Positions 1 to 8,549 of a DNA stretch of 64,000 nt are shown piece after piece. The stretch's first letter is position 1. Each line of letters starts with the position of its first letter. The notes under the pieces were generated by a model, which saw only the letters and a program-made list of their open reading frames with translations, made no database searches and was not told the DNA's origin. The DNA comes from Desulfosarcina ovata subsp. ovata (lineage in GTDB: Bacteria > Desulfobacterota > Desulfobacteria > Desulfobacterales > Desulfosarcinaceae). The DNA lies in NCBI RefSeq assembly GCF_009689005.1, contig NZ_AP021879.1, positions 4,828,652-4,892,651 on the forward strand. Direction: 5' to 3'. A program made the translations under genes and the position numbers.

Positions 1-2617
1 GTGGCGGAACGGCCGACGAGGCGATCCGTTGATGGGCGAACAGCTCCTCCCGTTGGTGCGATCGCCGCCGCTCGGTCTGCCAGGCGGCCAGGGCCCAGCG
101 CAGGCGGGTGCGTGAGGCCTCGGGGTCCAGGCCGTCCAGGGCGCCGCAATGGACCAGGGCCCGCGCCTCGTCTTCGTCGGGTTGCACGCGGGCGAGAAAA
201 CCGGCCATGTCGGGAAACCCGGAGGCCGGCCGACCGGCAACGATCCGCTCCATGGTGGACCGGCTGAGCCCGCCCACGGCCATCAGGCCCACCCGCAGGC
301 GCCGGTTTTGGCCGGTCCAATGGATCCGGCTGCGGTTGACGTCTGGCGGATCGATGGCCAGCCCCATGCGCCGGGCCTCGGAGACATAGGCGAAGGTGCT
401 GTAAAACCCGCCCTGATTGCTGATCACCCCGGCCATGAACGCTGCCGGGAAGTGGGTCTTGAGATAGGCCGCCTGGAAGGAGACCCGGGCGTAGGATGCG
501 CTGTGGGGCTTGCAGAAGGAGTAGCCCGAAAAGCTCATCATCATCTGCCACACCGCCTCGGCCCGGGCCACTGAAACGCCCCGGGCAGCGGCGCCTTTCA
601 TGAAGCGTTCCCGGAAGTCGGCCAACTGGCGCTCACGGTCTTTCCTGGCGATGATCTTGCGCAGGCCGTCGGCCTCGGCATCGGAAAACCCGGCCAGGGC
701 CACGGCCGCCCGGGAGACATCTTCCTGATAGACCATGATGCCGAAGGTGTCGTCCAGCACATCGGCCAGAAGTGGGTGGATCGGGTCCCAGGATGCACCA
801 TGCAGACGTTCCAGGTAGGCCTGGATATACTCGTTGGCCGCCGGCCGGATAATGGAGGAATGGATCACCAGGTGATCGAAGTCGCCGTTGCCGGCTTTCT
901 GGTGAAGCAGGCGCATGGCCGGACTTTCGATGTAGAAACAGCCCATGGTCTGTCCCCGGGCGATGGTCCGGCGGGTGGCCGGATCGTCCTCGGGCGCCCA
1001 GTGCTGCTCGTCAAAGGCGATGCCGTTGGTGCGCATGACCGACAGAGTATCCCGGATCACCCCCAGGCTGCGGTTGCCCAGAAGATCGATCTTCACCAGG
1101 CCGGCGTCCTCGGCCGCGTCCTTGTCCCACTGAATGATCGGTACTCCCTTGGGCGCGGTTTCGATGGGCACGTAGCCGTCAATGGGCGCCGGGGTGATCA
1201 CCACTCCGCCGGGATGCACGGAGAGGTGGCGCGGAATGCCGATGATCCGCTGGGCCAGGGCCATGATCTGCGGCCAGGGCCGGGCAAAATCCAGGTGGCG
1301 GGTCTCGGGACGCTGACGCAGGTTTTCCAGCAGGCTCGCATCCAGTTCGTCCCGGTGCCAGAACCAGGGCAGCCTCCGGCTGATCCGGCCGATCTCGGCC
1401 GCAGGCATGCCGAATACCTTGGCCGTTTCCCGAAGGGCCATGCGCGGCTGAAAAAGAATGTGGCTGGCCACCATGGCGCTTCGACCGGCAAACCGATCCA
1501 GCACGCCGGCGATAACCGCGTCGCGTTCATCCCAGGCAAAGTCCACGTCGATGTCCGGCGGATCGCTCCGCCCGGGATTGAGAAATCGGCCGAAGTAAAG
1601 GTTGTGTTTGACCGGGCAGACATTGGTGATGCCCAGGCAGTAGGCGACCAGCGAGGCGGCGGCCGACCCCCGCCCGCAGGTGCGCGGGCTCTGGGAAACG
1701 ATTTCCTCGACCACCAGGAAATAGGCCGAGAATCCCATGCGGGCGATCGTGGCCAGTTCGTGCTCCAGGCGCTGGGCCACGGCTTTGCCCAGCTCCTGTC
1801 CGTACCGCCGGCGGGCGCCGGCAAAAGCGGCCCGGCGCAGGCAATCGTCAGCGCTGCGACCGTTTTCGTCCTTCCAGGGAGGCATGACCAGCCCGAAGTC
1901 AGGGCCGCTGAAGGTGATCGTCCCGGCCAGCCGGAGGGCATTCTCAATGGCTTCCGGACAAACGGCAAAACGGTGGCGGTAGACATCCGGCGCGGCCAGC
2001 CAGGCGTCGGCCGGAGCAATCGCCGACGGTTCCAGGCGCGAGAGGGTCGTGTTGCCGGCAATGGCCCGCAGCAGGCGGTGCACCGCCAGATCTTGCGGGT
2101 CAAGAAAGAAGCTGCCCGGGGTGGCCACCAGGGGCAGGCCCAGACGGCGGCCCGCCTGCACCAGGGGATGGAACGGCGATGGCGGGCGCCGGGGCAGGGC
2201 GGCGGCCACCCGTACCCCGGACCGGTGCCAGTCCGCCAACAGGTCGGCATGGCCGGTGAGCACCAGCAGTCCCCCGGCCGAAGCGGGCAATGCCGTGGCC
2301 AGATCAAATGCCGGGTCGCGGTGACGTCGGGTGATCAGGCGGCACAGGTTGGCGTAGCCGTCACCATTTCTGACCAGGCAGACGGCCCGCCGGGTGCTGC
2401 ACGGATCGGTGACTTCCGCCCCCACGATGGGGGTAAGCCCCTCTTCCCGGCAGGCATGCAGAAACGGCCACAGGCCGCAGAGGTTGTCCGTGTCGGTCAG
2501 GGCCAGCCGCTCGTAGCCCAGTCGCCGGGCCGCCCGGCAGATGGCCGTCGGTGAGTCGGTGCCCCACATCAGGGAGTAATGGGAGCGAAGCGTAAGGGGA
2601 ATGAAAGGCTGGTTCAT
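1..2617 (-). CDS. dnaE2: Error-prone DNA polymerase III alpha subunit, DnaE2/ImuC type (C-terminus beyond window)
   Basis: Replicative-type (family C) DNA polymerase used for translesion synthesis in the SOS response. The reading frame is open from an ATG at 2617 to the left edge, about 872 codons; DnaE2 proteins are usually 1,000-1,100 residues, so the C-terminal part is missing. The N-terminus is a PHP domain (SHYSLMWGTDSP, then LALTDTDNLCGLW); the PHP metal ligands look poorly conserved, as is common in DnaE2. The polymerase active-site motif PDIDVDFAWDERD lies near 1,525-1,565 and carries catalytic aspartates. It is the last visible gene of the lexA operon, 16 bp after the imuB-like gene. 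DnaE2 rather than housekeeping DnaE is inferred from this context. Confidence 0.9.
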   Translation of the reverse strand, partial: MNQPFIPLTLRSHYSLMWGTDSPTAICRAARRLGYERLALTDTDNLCGLWPFLHACREEGLTPIVGAEVTDPCSTRRAVCLVRNGDGYANLCRLITRRHRDPAFDLATALPASAGGLLVLTGHADLLADWHRSGVRVAAALPRRPPSPFHPLVQAGRRLGLPLVATPGSFFLDPQDLAVHRLLRAIAGNTTLSRLEPSAIAPADAWLAAPDVYRHRFAVCPEAIENALRLAGTITFSGPDFGLVMPPWKDENGRSADDCLRRAAFAGARRRYGQELGKAVAQRLEHELATIARMGFSAYFLVVEEIVSQSPRTCGRGSAAASLVAYCLGITNVCPVKHNLYFGRFLNPGRSDPPDIDVDFAWDERDAVIAGVLDRFAGRSAMVASHILFQPRMALRETAKVFGMPAAEIGRISRRLPWFWHRDELDASLLENLRQRPETRHLDFARPWPQIMALAQRIIGIPRHLSVHPGGVVITPAPIDGYVPIETAPKGVPIIQWDKDAAEDAGLVKIDLLGNRSLGVIRDTLSVMRTNGIAFDEQHWAPEDDPATRRTIARGQTMGCFYIESPAMRLLHQKAGNGDFDHLVIHSSIIRPAANEYIQAYLERLHGASWDPIHPLLADVLDDTFGIMVYQEDVSRAAVALAGFSDAEADGLRKIIARKDRERQLADFRERFMKGAAARGVSVARAEAVWQMMMSFSGYSFCKPHSASYARVSFQAAYLKTHFPAAFMAGVISNQGGFYSTFAYVSEARRMGLAIDPPDVNRSRIHWTGQNRRLRVGLMAVGGLSRSTMERIVAGRPASGFPDMAGFLARVQPDEDEARALVHCGALDGLDPEASRTRLRWALAAWQTERRRSHQREELFAHQRIASSAVPP

Positions 2618-2633
2618 CGCAGATGGCTTCAAT

Positions 2634-3806
2634 CTACGCCACCAACGTCCGTCCCACGGTCACGGCCTGGGACCCGAAACGCCGGCGAATGCGGTCCATG
2701 GCGGCCACCAGCCGGTCCTGTTTTTCCATGTGGCGGCGCTCTGATTCGAACAGGGGGCGCTGGGCCGGCGGAAAGACCAGACGATCACAGATGACGGTCA
2801 TGCGCCGCATCCGCACCCGGCGGGTCCAGGCCAGATCGAGCACCTGCCGGGCGTGGTTGAAGAGGGAAAAGTCGTTGGCCGTGGCCGGCCGAATGGCGGT
2901 CTGCCGGGCACGACGGACACCGTCGGTGTATTCCAGGATCAGGCCAACGCGCCGGGCGGCCAGGATTTGTCGCCGCAGATCCCGGCCGGCCTGTTCCACC
3001 AGCCGGTAAAGGCTGTGCTCCGCTTGCACACGGTGGTGGATATCGTTACCTAACTCGATGCTGTGGACGATTTTCGGCAGCGGCTGGCCGATCTGACGAA
3101 CGGGAGACGGGTCAATGCCCCGAATCCGGTCATGGATGACCGCTCCCCGCTGGTCAACGATGGTTTGCAACTGGTCGATGGTAAGCCGGCACGCCTCGGA
3201 CACCCGGGTGATATTGAAATCGTTCAGGCGCGCCAGGTCGCCGGATTCGATGCCGGGGATCAGAAAAAGGGGCAGCGGGGCCAGAAACGCGGCTTCGTCG
3301 CCGGGCTCCACAATATACTCACCGTCGGGTTTGACCAGACGGGAGGCGGTTTTGGCGACGAGCTTGTTGGCGGCCAGGGACCAGATCGGCACCAGCTCCA
3401 TGTCCGCCTGGATATGGCGACCCAGCCGCCAGGCCACATCCACCGGCGGACCCAACAGCCGGCTGCTGCCGCTGATATCCACAAACAGATGACCGTCATC
3501 ATCGCCCGGCTCGATGAGCGGCGAATAGGGCAAAGCGGTTTTCAGCATCCGGGCCATGGCCTGGCGATAGCGTTCCGGCCGGGGGGAAAGTACCTGGGCG
3601 CCCCGGCACCGGCGCAGGGCCCACCCCAATGGCATGTGTTTGCGTACCCCGGCCTGATACGCCTCTTCACTCATGTCGTAAACAACGGCCCGGGCGGCGC
3701 CTTCCGGGGCGATGATCACCGGCCGGCCGGCGAGCCGGCGGTCGAGCACCCGTTCCACGGCCACGGCGAAATCAGCCACATTGATGTGAATGATGGATCG
3801 GTCCAT
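2634..3806 (-). CDS. imuB: Y-family polymerase-like protein, ImuB type, catalytic residues missing
   Basis: Product of 390 aa related to DinB/Pol IV. In ImuB proteins this fold bridges DnaE2 and the beta clamp rather than polymerising DNA. The palm motif reads IIHINVADFAVAVE where Pol IV has IIHVDMDCFFAAVE, so the metal-binding Asp8 is Asn9. The second motif, SLDEAYLDV in Pol IV, is DGHLFVDISGSS (residues 104-115), so the Asp-Glu pair is replaced, by Gly105-His106 if aligned on the following Asp. ImuB proteins show the same loss. A little-finger-like C-terminal region follows. It is 7 bp downstream of the DUF72 gene and 16 bp upstream of dnaE2. Lack of polymerase activity is inferred from the missing residues. 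Confidence 0.85.
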   Translation of the reverse strand: MDRSIIHINVADFAVAVERVLDRRLAGRPVIIAPEGAARAVVYDMSEEAYQAGVRKHMPLGWALRRCRGAQVLSPRPERYRQAMARMLKTALPYSPLIEPGDDDGHLFVDISGSSRLLGPPVDVAWRLGRHIQADMELVPIWSLAANKLVAKTASRLVKPDGEYIVEPGDEAAFLAPLPLFLIPGIESGDLARLNDFNITRVSEACRLTIDQLQTIVDQRGAVIHDRIRGIDPSPVRQIGQPLPKIVHSIELGNDIHHRVQAEHSLYRLVEQAGRDLRRQILAARRVGLILEYTDGVRRARQTAIRPATANDFSLFNHARQVLDLAWTRRVRMRRMTVICDRLVFPPAQRPLFESERRHMEKQDRLVAAMDRIRRRFGSQAVTVGRTLVA

Positions 3807-3813
3807 TCATTGC

Positions 3814-4632
3814 TCACCAACCCGCCATCTGCGCCATCAACATTTGCGCGTTTCTCGGGGCCTGCCCACGAACGTGATTGTTGAAAAAGATGATGCCGGT
3901 GGTGGCTTTTTGGGCCATTTCGGGAATGTGCTGCCGACTCCAGCCGGCCAGTTCGGCCTCACTGTAGTCGTAATCGAACTGCTTCTGCATCTTGCCCGAC
4001 CGCCATCCGCCGGCATTGCGGCCGTGGAAGCGGACGTAGAAAAGATCGGGGCTGGTGACCCGGCAAAGGGGCGGAAAGAGGTCCGGCAGGTCCGGAACAT
4101 CCACGCAGACCAGGGCCACCCGGCGCTCCTTGAGGCCGGTGAAGACCCGCTCCGTGGCCCAGGAGACGTGGCGGAATTCCACAGCCAGAGGCAGACCGGC
4201 AAGGGCGTCCAGGAGCTTGGCCAGGTAACGGCGATTTTGCGGATTGCGTCGAAAGAAGGGGGGCAGTTGGACGAGAACGGCCAGCAGTTGGCCCGACTGC
4301 ATCAGGGGGGCGATTCCTTCCCGGTATCGGGCGGCCTGGGCCGGCCATCCGTCAGGGTCCACTTCGTGGGTCAGGGTGCGGGTGAGTTTGGCGGCAAAAT
4401 AAAACCCCTCCGGCACCTTGCGGCGCATGCGGTCCATGGCCGGCGCCTTGGGCATCTGATACCAGGTGTAGTTGATCTCGGTCACCGAAAAAAAACGCGT
4501 GTAGTGTTCCAGCATGCGTGCCGAACCGGTACCGGGAGGGTAAAAACCGGCATCCACCCATTCGCTGTAGGCATATCCGCTGGTGCCGATCAGGATGGGG
4601 GGAATATTGGTGTTTGAGGTTTTCGTAGCCAT
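3814..4632 (-). CDS. DUF72 family protein (YecE-like)
   Basis: A 272-aa protein of the DUF72/YecE family, a TIM-barrel-like fold of unknown biochemical function. Recognisable family features are the N-terminal IGTSGYAYSEWV, YTRFFSVTEINYTWY, the central FAAKLTRTLTHE, VEFRHVSW, and the C-terminal FNNHVRGQAPRNA. It lies 3 bp after lexA and 7 bp before the imuB-like gene, all on one strand, so it is almost certainly co-transcribed with them. It occupies the slot where many SOS mutagenesis cassettes carry imuA. That suggests, but does not show, a role in DNA damage tolerance. Confidence 0.9.
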   Translation of the reverse strand: MATKTSNTNIPPILIGTSGYAYSEWVDAGFYPPGTGSARMLEHYTRFFSVTEINYTWYQMPKAPAMDRMRRKVPEGFYFAAKLTRTLTHEVDPDGWPAQAARYREGIAPLMQSGQLLAVLVQLPPFFRRNPQNRRYLAKLLDALAGLPLAVEFRHVSWATERVFTGLKERRVALVCVDVPDLPDLFPPLCRVTSPDLFYVRFHGRNAGGWRSGKMQKQFDYDYSEAELAGWSRQHIPEMAQKATTGIIFFNNHVRGQAPRNAQMLMAQMAGW

Positions 4633-4635
4633 CGC

Positions 4636-5265
4636 TTAACCCGTCTCCATCACTCTCTGGATTCCGACGACCCGTCCCTGCACCAGGACTTCGTCGAACC
4701 CGTAACGCATCACCGCGTAATCGGGATTTTCCGGCCGCAGCTCCACATGATCCGTATGGGAAAAGAAGCGTTTTACCGTGGCCTCTTCCCCGTGGATCAG
4801 GGCCACGACGATCTCTCCGTTTTGGGCATATTGGCGCGGCGTGCAGATGGCCAAATCACCATCCAGGATACCCGCCCCCCGCATGGAATTCCCTTGCACC
4901 CGCAGGGCAAACAGGTGTTGGCCGCGATACAGGGCGCTGTCCAGCACCAGGCTGCCCTCCCATTCCTGCTGGGCATACAACGGCAAACCGGCGGTGACGC
5001 GGCCCACGATGGGTATCTCCCGCCAGCGTTGGACCGCCGCCTTGTTACCGATGGGGCCGATCAGGTGAATCGTCCGGCTGTAGCGTCCCTGACGCTTGAG
5101 GACGCCTTTTTGTTCCAAGATTTTAAGGTGTTGGGAAACGGCGCCATGGCTGACCCCCAGATCTCCGGCCGCTTGGCGCAGGCTGGGGCTGCGGCCGGTA
5201 CGTTCGATGGTTTTTTTCATATAATCAAACAGGCGCTGCTGGCCGGGGGTCAGTTCAGGTGCCAT
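4636..5265 (-). CDS. lexA: LexA-type SOS repressor
   Basis: Transcriptional repressor that is inactivated by RecA-stimulated self-cleavage. Its 209 aa fit the family length. The N-terminal winged helix (residues 1-65) reads SPSLRQAAGDLGVSHGAVSQHLKILEQKG. The peptidase part shows the Ala-Gly cleavage site in VTAGLPLY, the nucleophile Ser in QGNSMRGAGILDGD and the general-base Lys in EEATVKRFF. It is the first gene of lexA-DUF72-imuB-dnaE2 and so probably represses its own operon. The recognition helix differs from the E. coli type, so its operator need not be CTG-N10-CAG. It may be a second LexA paralogue dedicated to this cassette. Confidence 0.93.
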   Translation of the reverse strand: MAPELTPGQQRLFDYMKKTIERTGRSPSLRQAAGDLGVSHGAVSQHLKILEQKGVLKRQGRYSRTIHLIGPIGNKAAVQRWREIPIVGRVTAGLPLYAQQEWEGSLVLDSALYRGQHLFALRVQGNSMRGAGILDGDLAICTPRQYAQNGEIVVALIHGEEATVKRFFSHTDHVELRPENPDYAVMRYGFDEVLVQGRVVGIQRVMETG

Positions 5266-5301
5266 GATGCCTCCACATCCGTCAATGACAGGTCAACGCC
5301 C

Positions 5302-5329
5302 ATTATAGATGAACAAATGTATATGTCAA
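5302..5329 (-). promoter_or_regulatory. Consensus sigma70 promoter of the lexA operon
   Basis: On the minus strand TTGACA (5329-5324) is followed after 16 bp by TATAAT (5307-5302), an exact match to both sigma70 hexamers. The -10 box is about 37 bp upstream of the lexA start codon. Confidence 0.8.
5311..5322. promoter_or_regulatory. Candidate LexA operator in the lexA promoter spacer
   Basis: GAACAAATGTAT lies between the -35 and -10 boxes. Its ACA-AA-TGT core is palindromic and it resembles the Gram-positive type SOS box (GAAC-N4-GTTC) on the left arm. Two ATGTATA direct repeats (5317-5323 and 5329-5335) overlap it. The position suits a repressor, but the site is inferred from a single copy. 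Confidence 0.4.
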
Positions 5330-5472
5330 TGTATAAACAGATCTATTCTTTTAACTTTACATGCAGGGCAACCCTATTTAAAAGAACAGATAAAATCCTT
5401 GTGCCCACCGCTCCTCTTCGAATACAGATGACTCTGTCAAAAAATTATGAATTCCGTAGAAGGAACCAAGTA

Positions 5473-8160
5473 ATGTCAAGCCACTGCCAACTTTTGTGTC
5501 ACGGCCGTCTATCGATAAAACGGCTCGTTCTTTTATCCATTTTATTATTTTCAGGAACGATATCGGCAGGCACCGGCGATCGGATGGTAAAAGTCGGGGT
5601 ATATGAAAACGCACCCAAAATTTTCACCGCCGCCGATGGTCAACCGGCGGGGATCTTCATCGATATCATCGCGTCCATTGCGAAGGACGAAGGCTGGCAT
5701 CTGCAATATGTCCACGGTACCTGGAGCGAGGGCCTGGAGCGTCTGGGAAAAGGGGAAATCGATCTTATGCCCGACGTGGCCTACTCGTCGGAAAGAGAAA
5801 AACTGTTTCGGTTTCACAAAAGGCCCGTCCTCTCCTCCTGGTTTCAGGTTTATGCCCGCAGGGGCAGCGGAATCAAATCGATATTGGATCTTAGGGGCAA
5901 ACGCGTTGCCGTGCTGGATCGTTCGGTTCAACAGGATACATTTACACAGCTTGCCGCCAGCTTCGAACTGGAGACGCGCCTCGTCTCTCTGCCGGACTAC
6001 CAGACCATCTTCGAGCGGGTTGCAGACAATCAGGTCGATGCGGCGATCACCAACCGCTTTTTCGGACTGATGCATGCGAAAAAGTTCGACCTTGAGGATA
6101 CAGCGGTGATTTTTCACCCCAGCAACTTGTTTTTCGCGGCACCGCACAAAGCCCCCGGTCAATTGCTGGATACGATTGACGCCCAGCTGTTGAATCTGAA
6201 AAAAGATCCGCAATCAGTCTACTATCGCTCGCTGAAACGATGGGTTTCCGAGGAAGTCCGGTTTCAATGGCCCATATGGCTCCAGGCATTGGGCATGGTT
6301 GTCTGTGTGGTGCTGCTGACGAGCCTGCTGGGAAGCGTTGTCCTCAAGCATCAGGTCAATACGCGCACCCGGGAGCTGAACCAAATGAACCGGGTACTGC
6401 GGACCCTCAGCGAGTGCAATCAGGCATTGGTGCGCTCCACTGACGAAGCCGGATTGCTTGAGGCCATCTGTCGCATCATTGTCGAAATCGGCGGCTACCG
6501 GTTTGCATGGATCGGTTTCACCGGTCCGGAGACCGATGACAATCTCCGTCCCGTGTCCCAGGTTCGCGCCGGGGGTGGCACCCCCGTTACCGCAAAGGCG
6601 GACAATGGCCCGGCCGCCCCCCCCATCCATCCCTTAATCCAAAAAACCCTCCGAAGCGGCCAACCCTGTTCCGCCCGGCATATTTTGACGGATAAGACAT
6701 TCGAATCCTGGCGGGCCGATGCGCTCAAGGAAGGCTATGCCTCGGTACTGGCACTCCCCTTGCTGGCCGATGGAGAAAAACTGGGTGTCATGTGCATCTA
6801 TTCGGCGGATTCCGACGCGTTCGGTGCGGAGGCGGTCGTCCAGCTTACGGAGCTTGCCAATGACCTCTCTTTTGGCATCCACAGCCACCGAATGCGAGTT
6901 GCCTACGCCCAGGCCGAAGCGCAGCGACGGGAGGCCCAGCAGCGATTCGAGGCGACACTGCGTGCCAGTGAACTGAAATACCGCGAACTGGTGATGCTGG
7001 CCAACAGCATCATCCTGCGCTGGTCGCGCGATGGGCGGATCACTTTCCTGAATCAATTCGGCCGGCGCTTTTTTGGATATACGGAAACGGAAATCCTCGG
7101 CCGGCACATCGTCGGAACGATCGTTCCGGAAAGTGAACGCAGCGGACGGGATCTGCGGCAACTGATGGAGGAGATCAGCACGGATCCCCATGCCTTTGAA
7201 CGGAATATCAATGAGAACATGCGTCGCAATGGCGAGCGCGTCTGGATCGACTGGACAAACAAAGTCGTTCTCGATGAACAGGGACAGGTCAAGGAGATCC
7301 TCAGTATCGGTTCCGATATCACTGCCCGCAAGGCGGCGGAGGAACAGATTCACCGTTTGAATATTGAGTTGCGGGAACATGCGCAGGTCCTGGAAAAACG
7401 CGTGGCCGAGCGCACGGCGGAACTGGTGGTCGCCAAGGAGCGCGCCGAGTCTGCCGATCGGCTCAAATCCGCCTTTCTGGCCACCATGTCCCATGAATTG
7501 CGCACGCCGCTGAATTCGATTATCGGCTTTACCGGTATCCTGCTCCAGGAGTTCGCCGGCCCGTTGAATGAGGAGCAGAAAAAACAATTGAGCATGGTGC
7601 AAATCAGTTCCCGCCATCTTCTGGCGCTGATTAACGATGTGCTGGATATTTCCAAAATCGAAGCCGGCCAACTGGAGCTTTCTTACTCACCCTTTGAATT
7701 GCGGCCGTCCATTGAGAAAATCGTCAGGATCGTTGCGCCACTGGCCGAAAAAAAGGGACTTGATATCAAGATAGACATATCCGAGAATGTCGATTTGGTG
7801 ACCGCGGACCAGCGGCGACTGGAACAGGTGATCCTCAATTTGCTCAACAATGCTCTGAAATTCACCGAAAAGGGGCATGTCCACATTTATTGCCGGACCG
7901 ACAACAAGCAGTACCGGTTATCCATTTCGGATACCGGGATCGGGATGCAACCCGAAGCGCTGTCAGGCCTTTTCCAACCATTTCACCAGGTCGATACCGG
8001 ACTGTCACGCAAACACGAGGGAACGGGGCTGGGGCTTTCCATTTGCAAAAAACTGATGGATCTGATGGGGGGGACCATCGATGTGAAAAGCCAGTGGGGC
8101 AAGGGCAGCACGTTCACCATGCGCTTTCCGCAACAGGGGCCGGCGGGAGAATTGTCATGA
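5473..8160 (+). CDS. Membrane sensor histidine kinase: SBP_bac_3 sensor, GAF, PAS, HisKA, HATPase
   Basis: An 895-aa transmembrane sensor kinase. The ATG at 5473 is chosen because it follows AAGGAA and opens with a signal/TM segment (RLVLLSILLFSGTISAG). Then come a periplasmic solute-binding domain of the SBP_bac_3 family (about residues 35-255, with GIFIDIIASIAKDEGW and GKRVAVLDRS), a TM helix (WLQALGMVVCVVLLTSLLGSVV), a GAF domain (SARHILTD, LALPLLADGEKLGVMCIY), a PAS domain (IILRWSRDGRITFLNQFGRRFFGYTE), a coiled coil, HisKA with phosphoacceptor His in ATMSHELRTPLNSI, and a HATPase domain with NLLNNALKFTE and GTGLGLSI. The binding domain suggests sensing of a small ligand such as an amino acid. 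It overlaps the next gene by ATGA, and the operon diverges from lexA. Confidence 0.93.
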   Translation: MSSHCQLLCHGRLSIKRLVLLSILLFSGTISAGTGDRMVKVGVYENAPKIFTAADGQPAGIFIDIIASIAKDEGWHLQYVHGTWSEGLERLGKGEIDLMPDVAYSSEREKLFRFHKRPVLSSWFQVYARRGSGIKSILDLRGKRVAVLDRSVQQDTFTQLAASFELETRLVSLPDYQTIFERVADNQVDAAITNRFFGLMHAKKFDLEDTAVIFHPSNLFFAAPHKAPGQLLDTIDAQLLNLKKDPQSVYYRSLKRWVSEEVRFQWPIWLQALGMVVCVVLLTSLLGSVVLKHQVNTRTRELNQMNRVLRTLSECNQALVRSTDEAGLLEAICRIIVEIGGYRFAWIGFTGPETDDNLRPVSQVRAGGGTPVTAKADNGPAAPPIHPLIQKTLRSGQPCSARHILTDKTFESWRADALKEGYASVLALPLLADGEKLGVMCIYSADSDAFGAEAVVQLTELANDLSFGIHSHRMRVAYAQAEAQRREAQQRFEATLRASELKYRELVMLANSIILRWSRDGRITFLNQFGRRFFGYTETEILGRHIVGTIVPESERSGRDLRQLMEEISTDPHAFERNINENMRRNGERVWIDWTNKVVLDEQGQVKEILSIGSDITARKAAEEQIHRLNIELREHAQVLEKRVAERTAELVVAKERAESADRLKSAFLATMSHELRTPLNSIIGFTGILLQEFAGPLNEEQKKQLSMVQISSRHLLALINDVLDISKIEAGQLELSYSPFELRPSIEKIVRIVAPLAEKKGLDIKIDISENVDLVTADQRRLEQVILNLLNNALKFTEKGHVHIYCRTDNKQYRLSISDTGIGMQPEALSGLFQPFHQVDTGLSRKHEGTGLGLSICKKLMDLMGGTIDVKSQWGKGSTFTMRFPQQGPAGELS

Positions 8161-8549
8161 GCGATACCATATTGATCATCGAAGACAACCCGCAAAATAT
8201 GTACATGATGCGATTTCTTTTGGAAAAAAATGGCTTCATCGTCATTGGTGCGGAAAACGGCCGCCAAGGCATTGACGTGGCGCTGCAGTACCGTCCACAT
8301 GCCATCTTGCTGGACATTCAGCTGCCCGAAATGGACGGCCATGCCGTGGCTGCGGCACTCAAGGCACATGCGGAACTGGATGCGCCGATCATTGCGGTGA
8401 CGTCATATGCCATGGTGGGAGATCGGGAACGGATCCTGGCTGCCGGGGCCACCGGTTACATAGAAAAACCGATCGACCCGGAAACCTTCGTTGCCGAGAT
8501 CGTTCAATACATGTCGATGGCGCGCGGCGCTCAGGAGAAGCAAAAGTGA
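8157..8549 (+). CDS. Single-domain response regulator receiver (CheY-like)
   Basis: A 130-aa stand-alone receiver domain. Visible are the acidic pocket IIEDNPQN, phosphoacceptor Asp in AILLDIQLPEMDGH, the Thr/Ser switch region IIAVTSYAM and the Lys of YIEKPIDPE. It has no output domain. The ATG overlaps the stop of the sensor kinase (ATGA) and its own stop overlaps the GTG start of the hybrid kinase. The three genes are therefore translationally coupled and probably form one phosphorelay. The preceding ORF extends in another frame without a credible start, so the ATG at 8157 is used. Confidence 0.93.
   Translation: MSDTILIIEDNPQNMYMMRFLLEKNGFIVIGAENGRQGIDVALQYRPHAILLDIQLPEMDGHAVAAALKAHAELDAPIIAVTSYAMVGDRERILAAGATGYIEKPIDPETFVAEIVQYMSMARGAQEKQK

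Noticed and set aside
776-2554. 592-codon ORF on the plus strand
   Set aside because: It is antisense to the dnaE2-like gene, whose PHP and active-site motifs are clear; high GC makes long antisense frames common.
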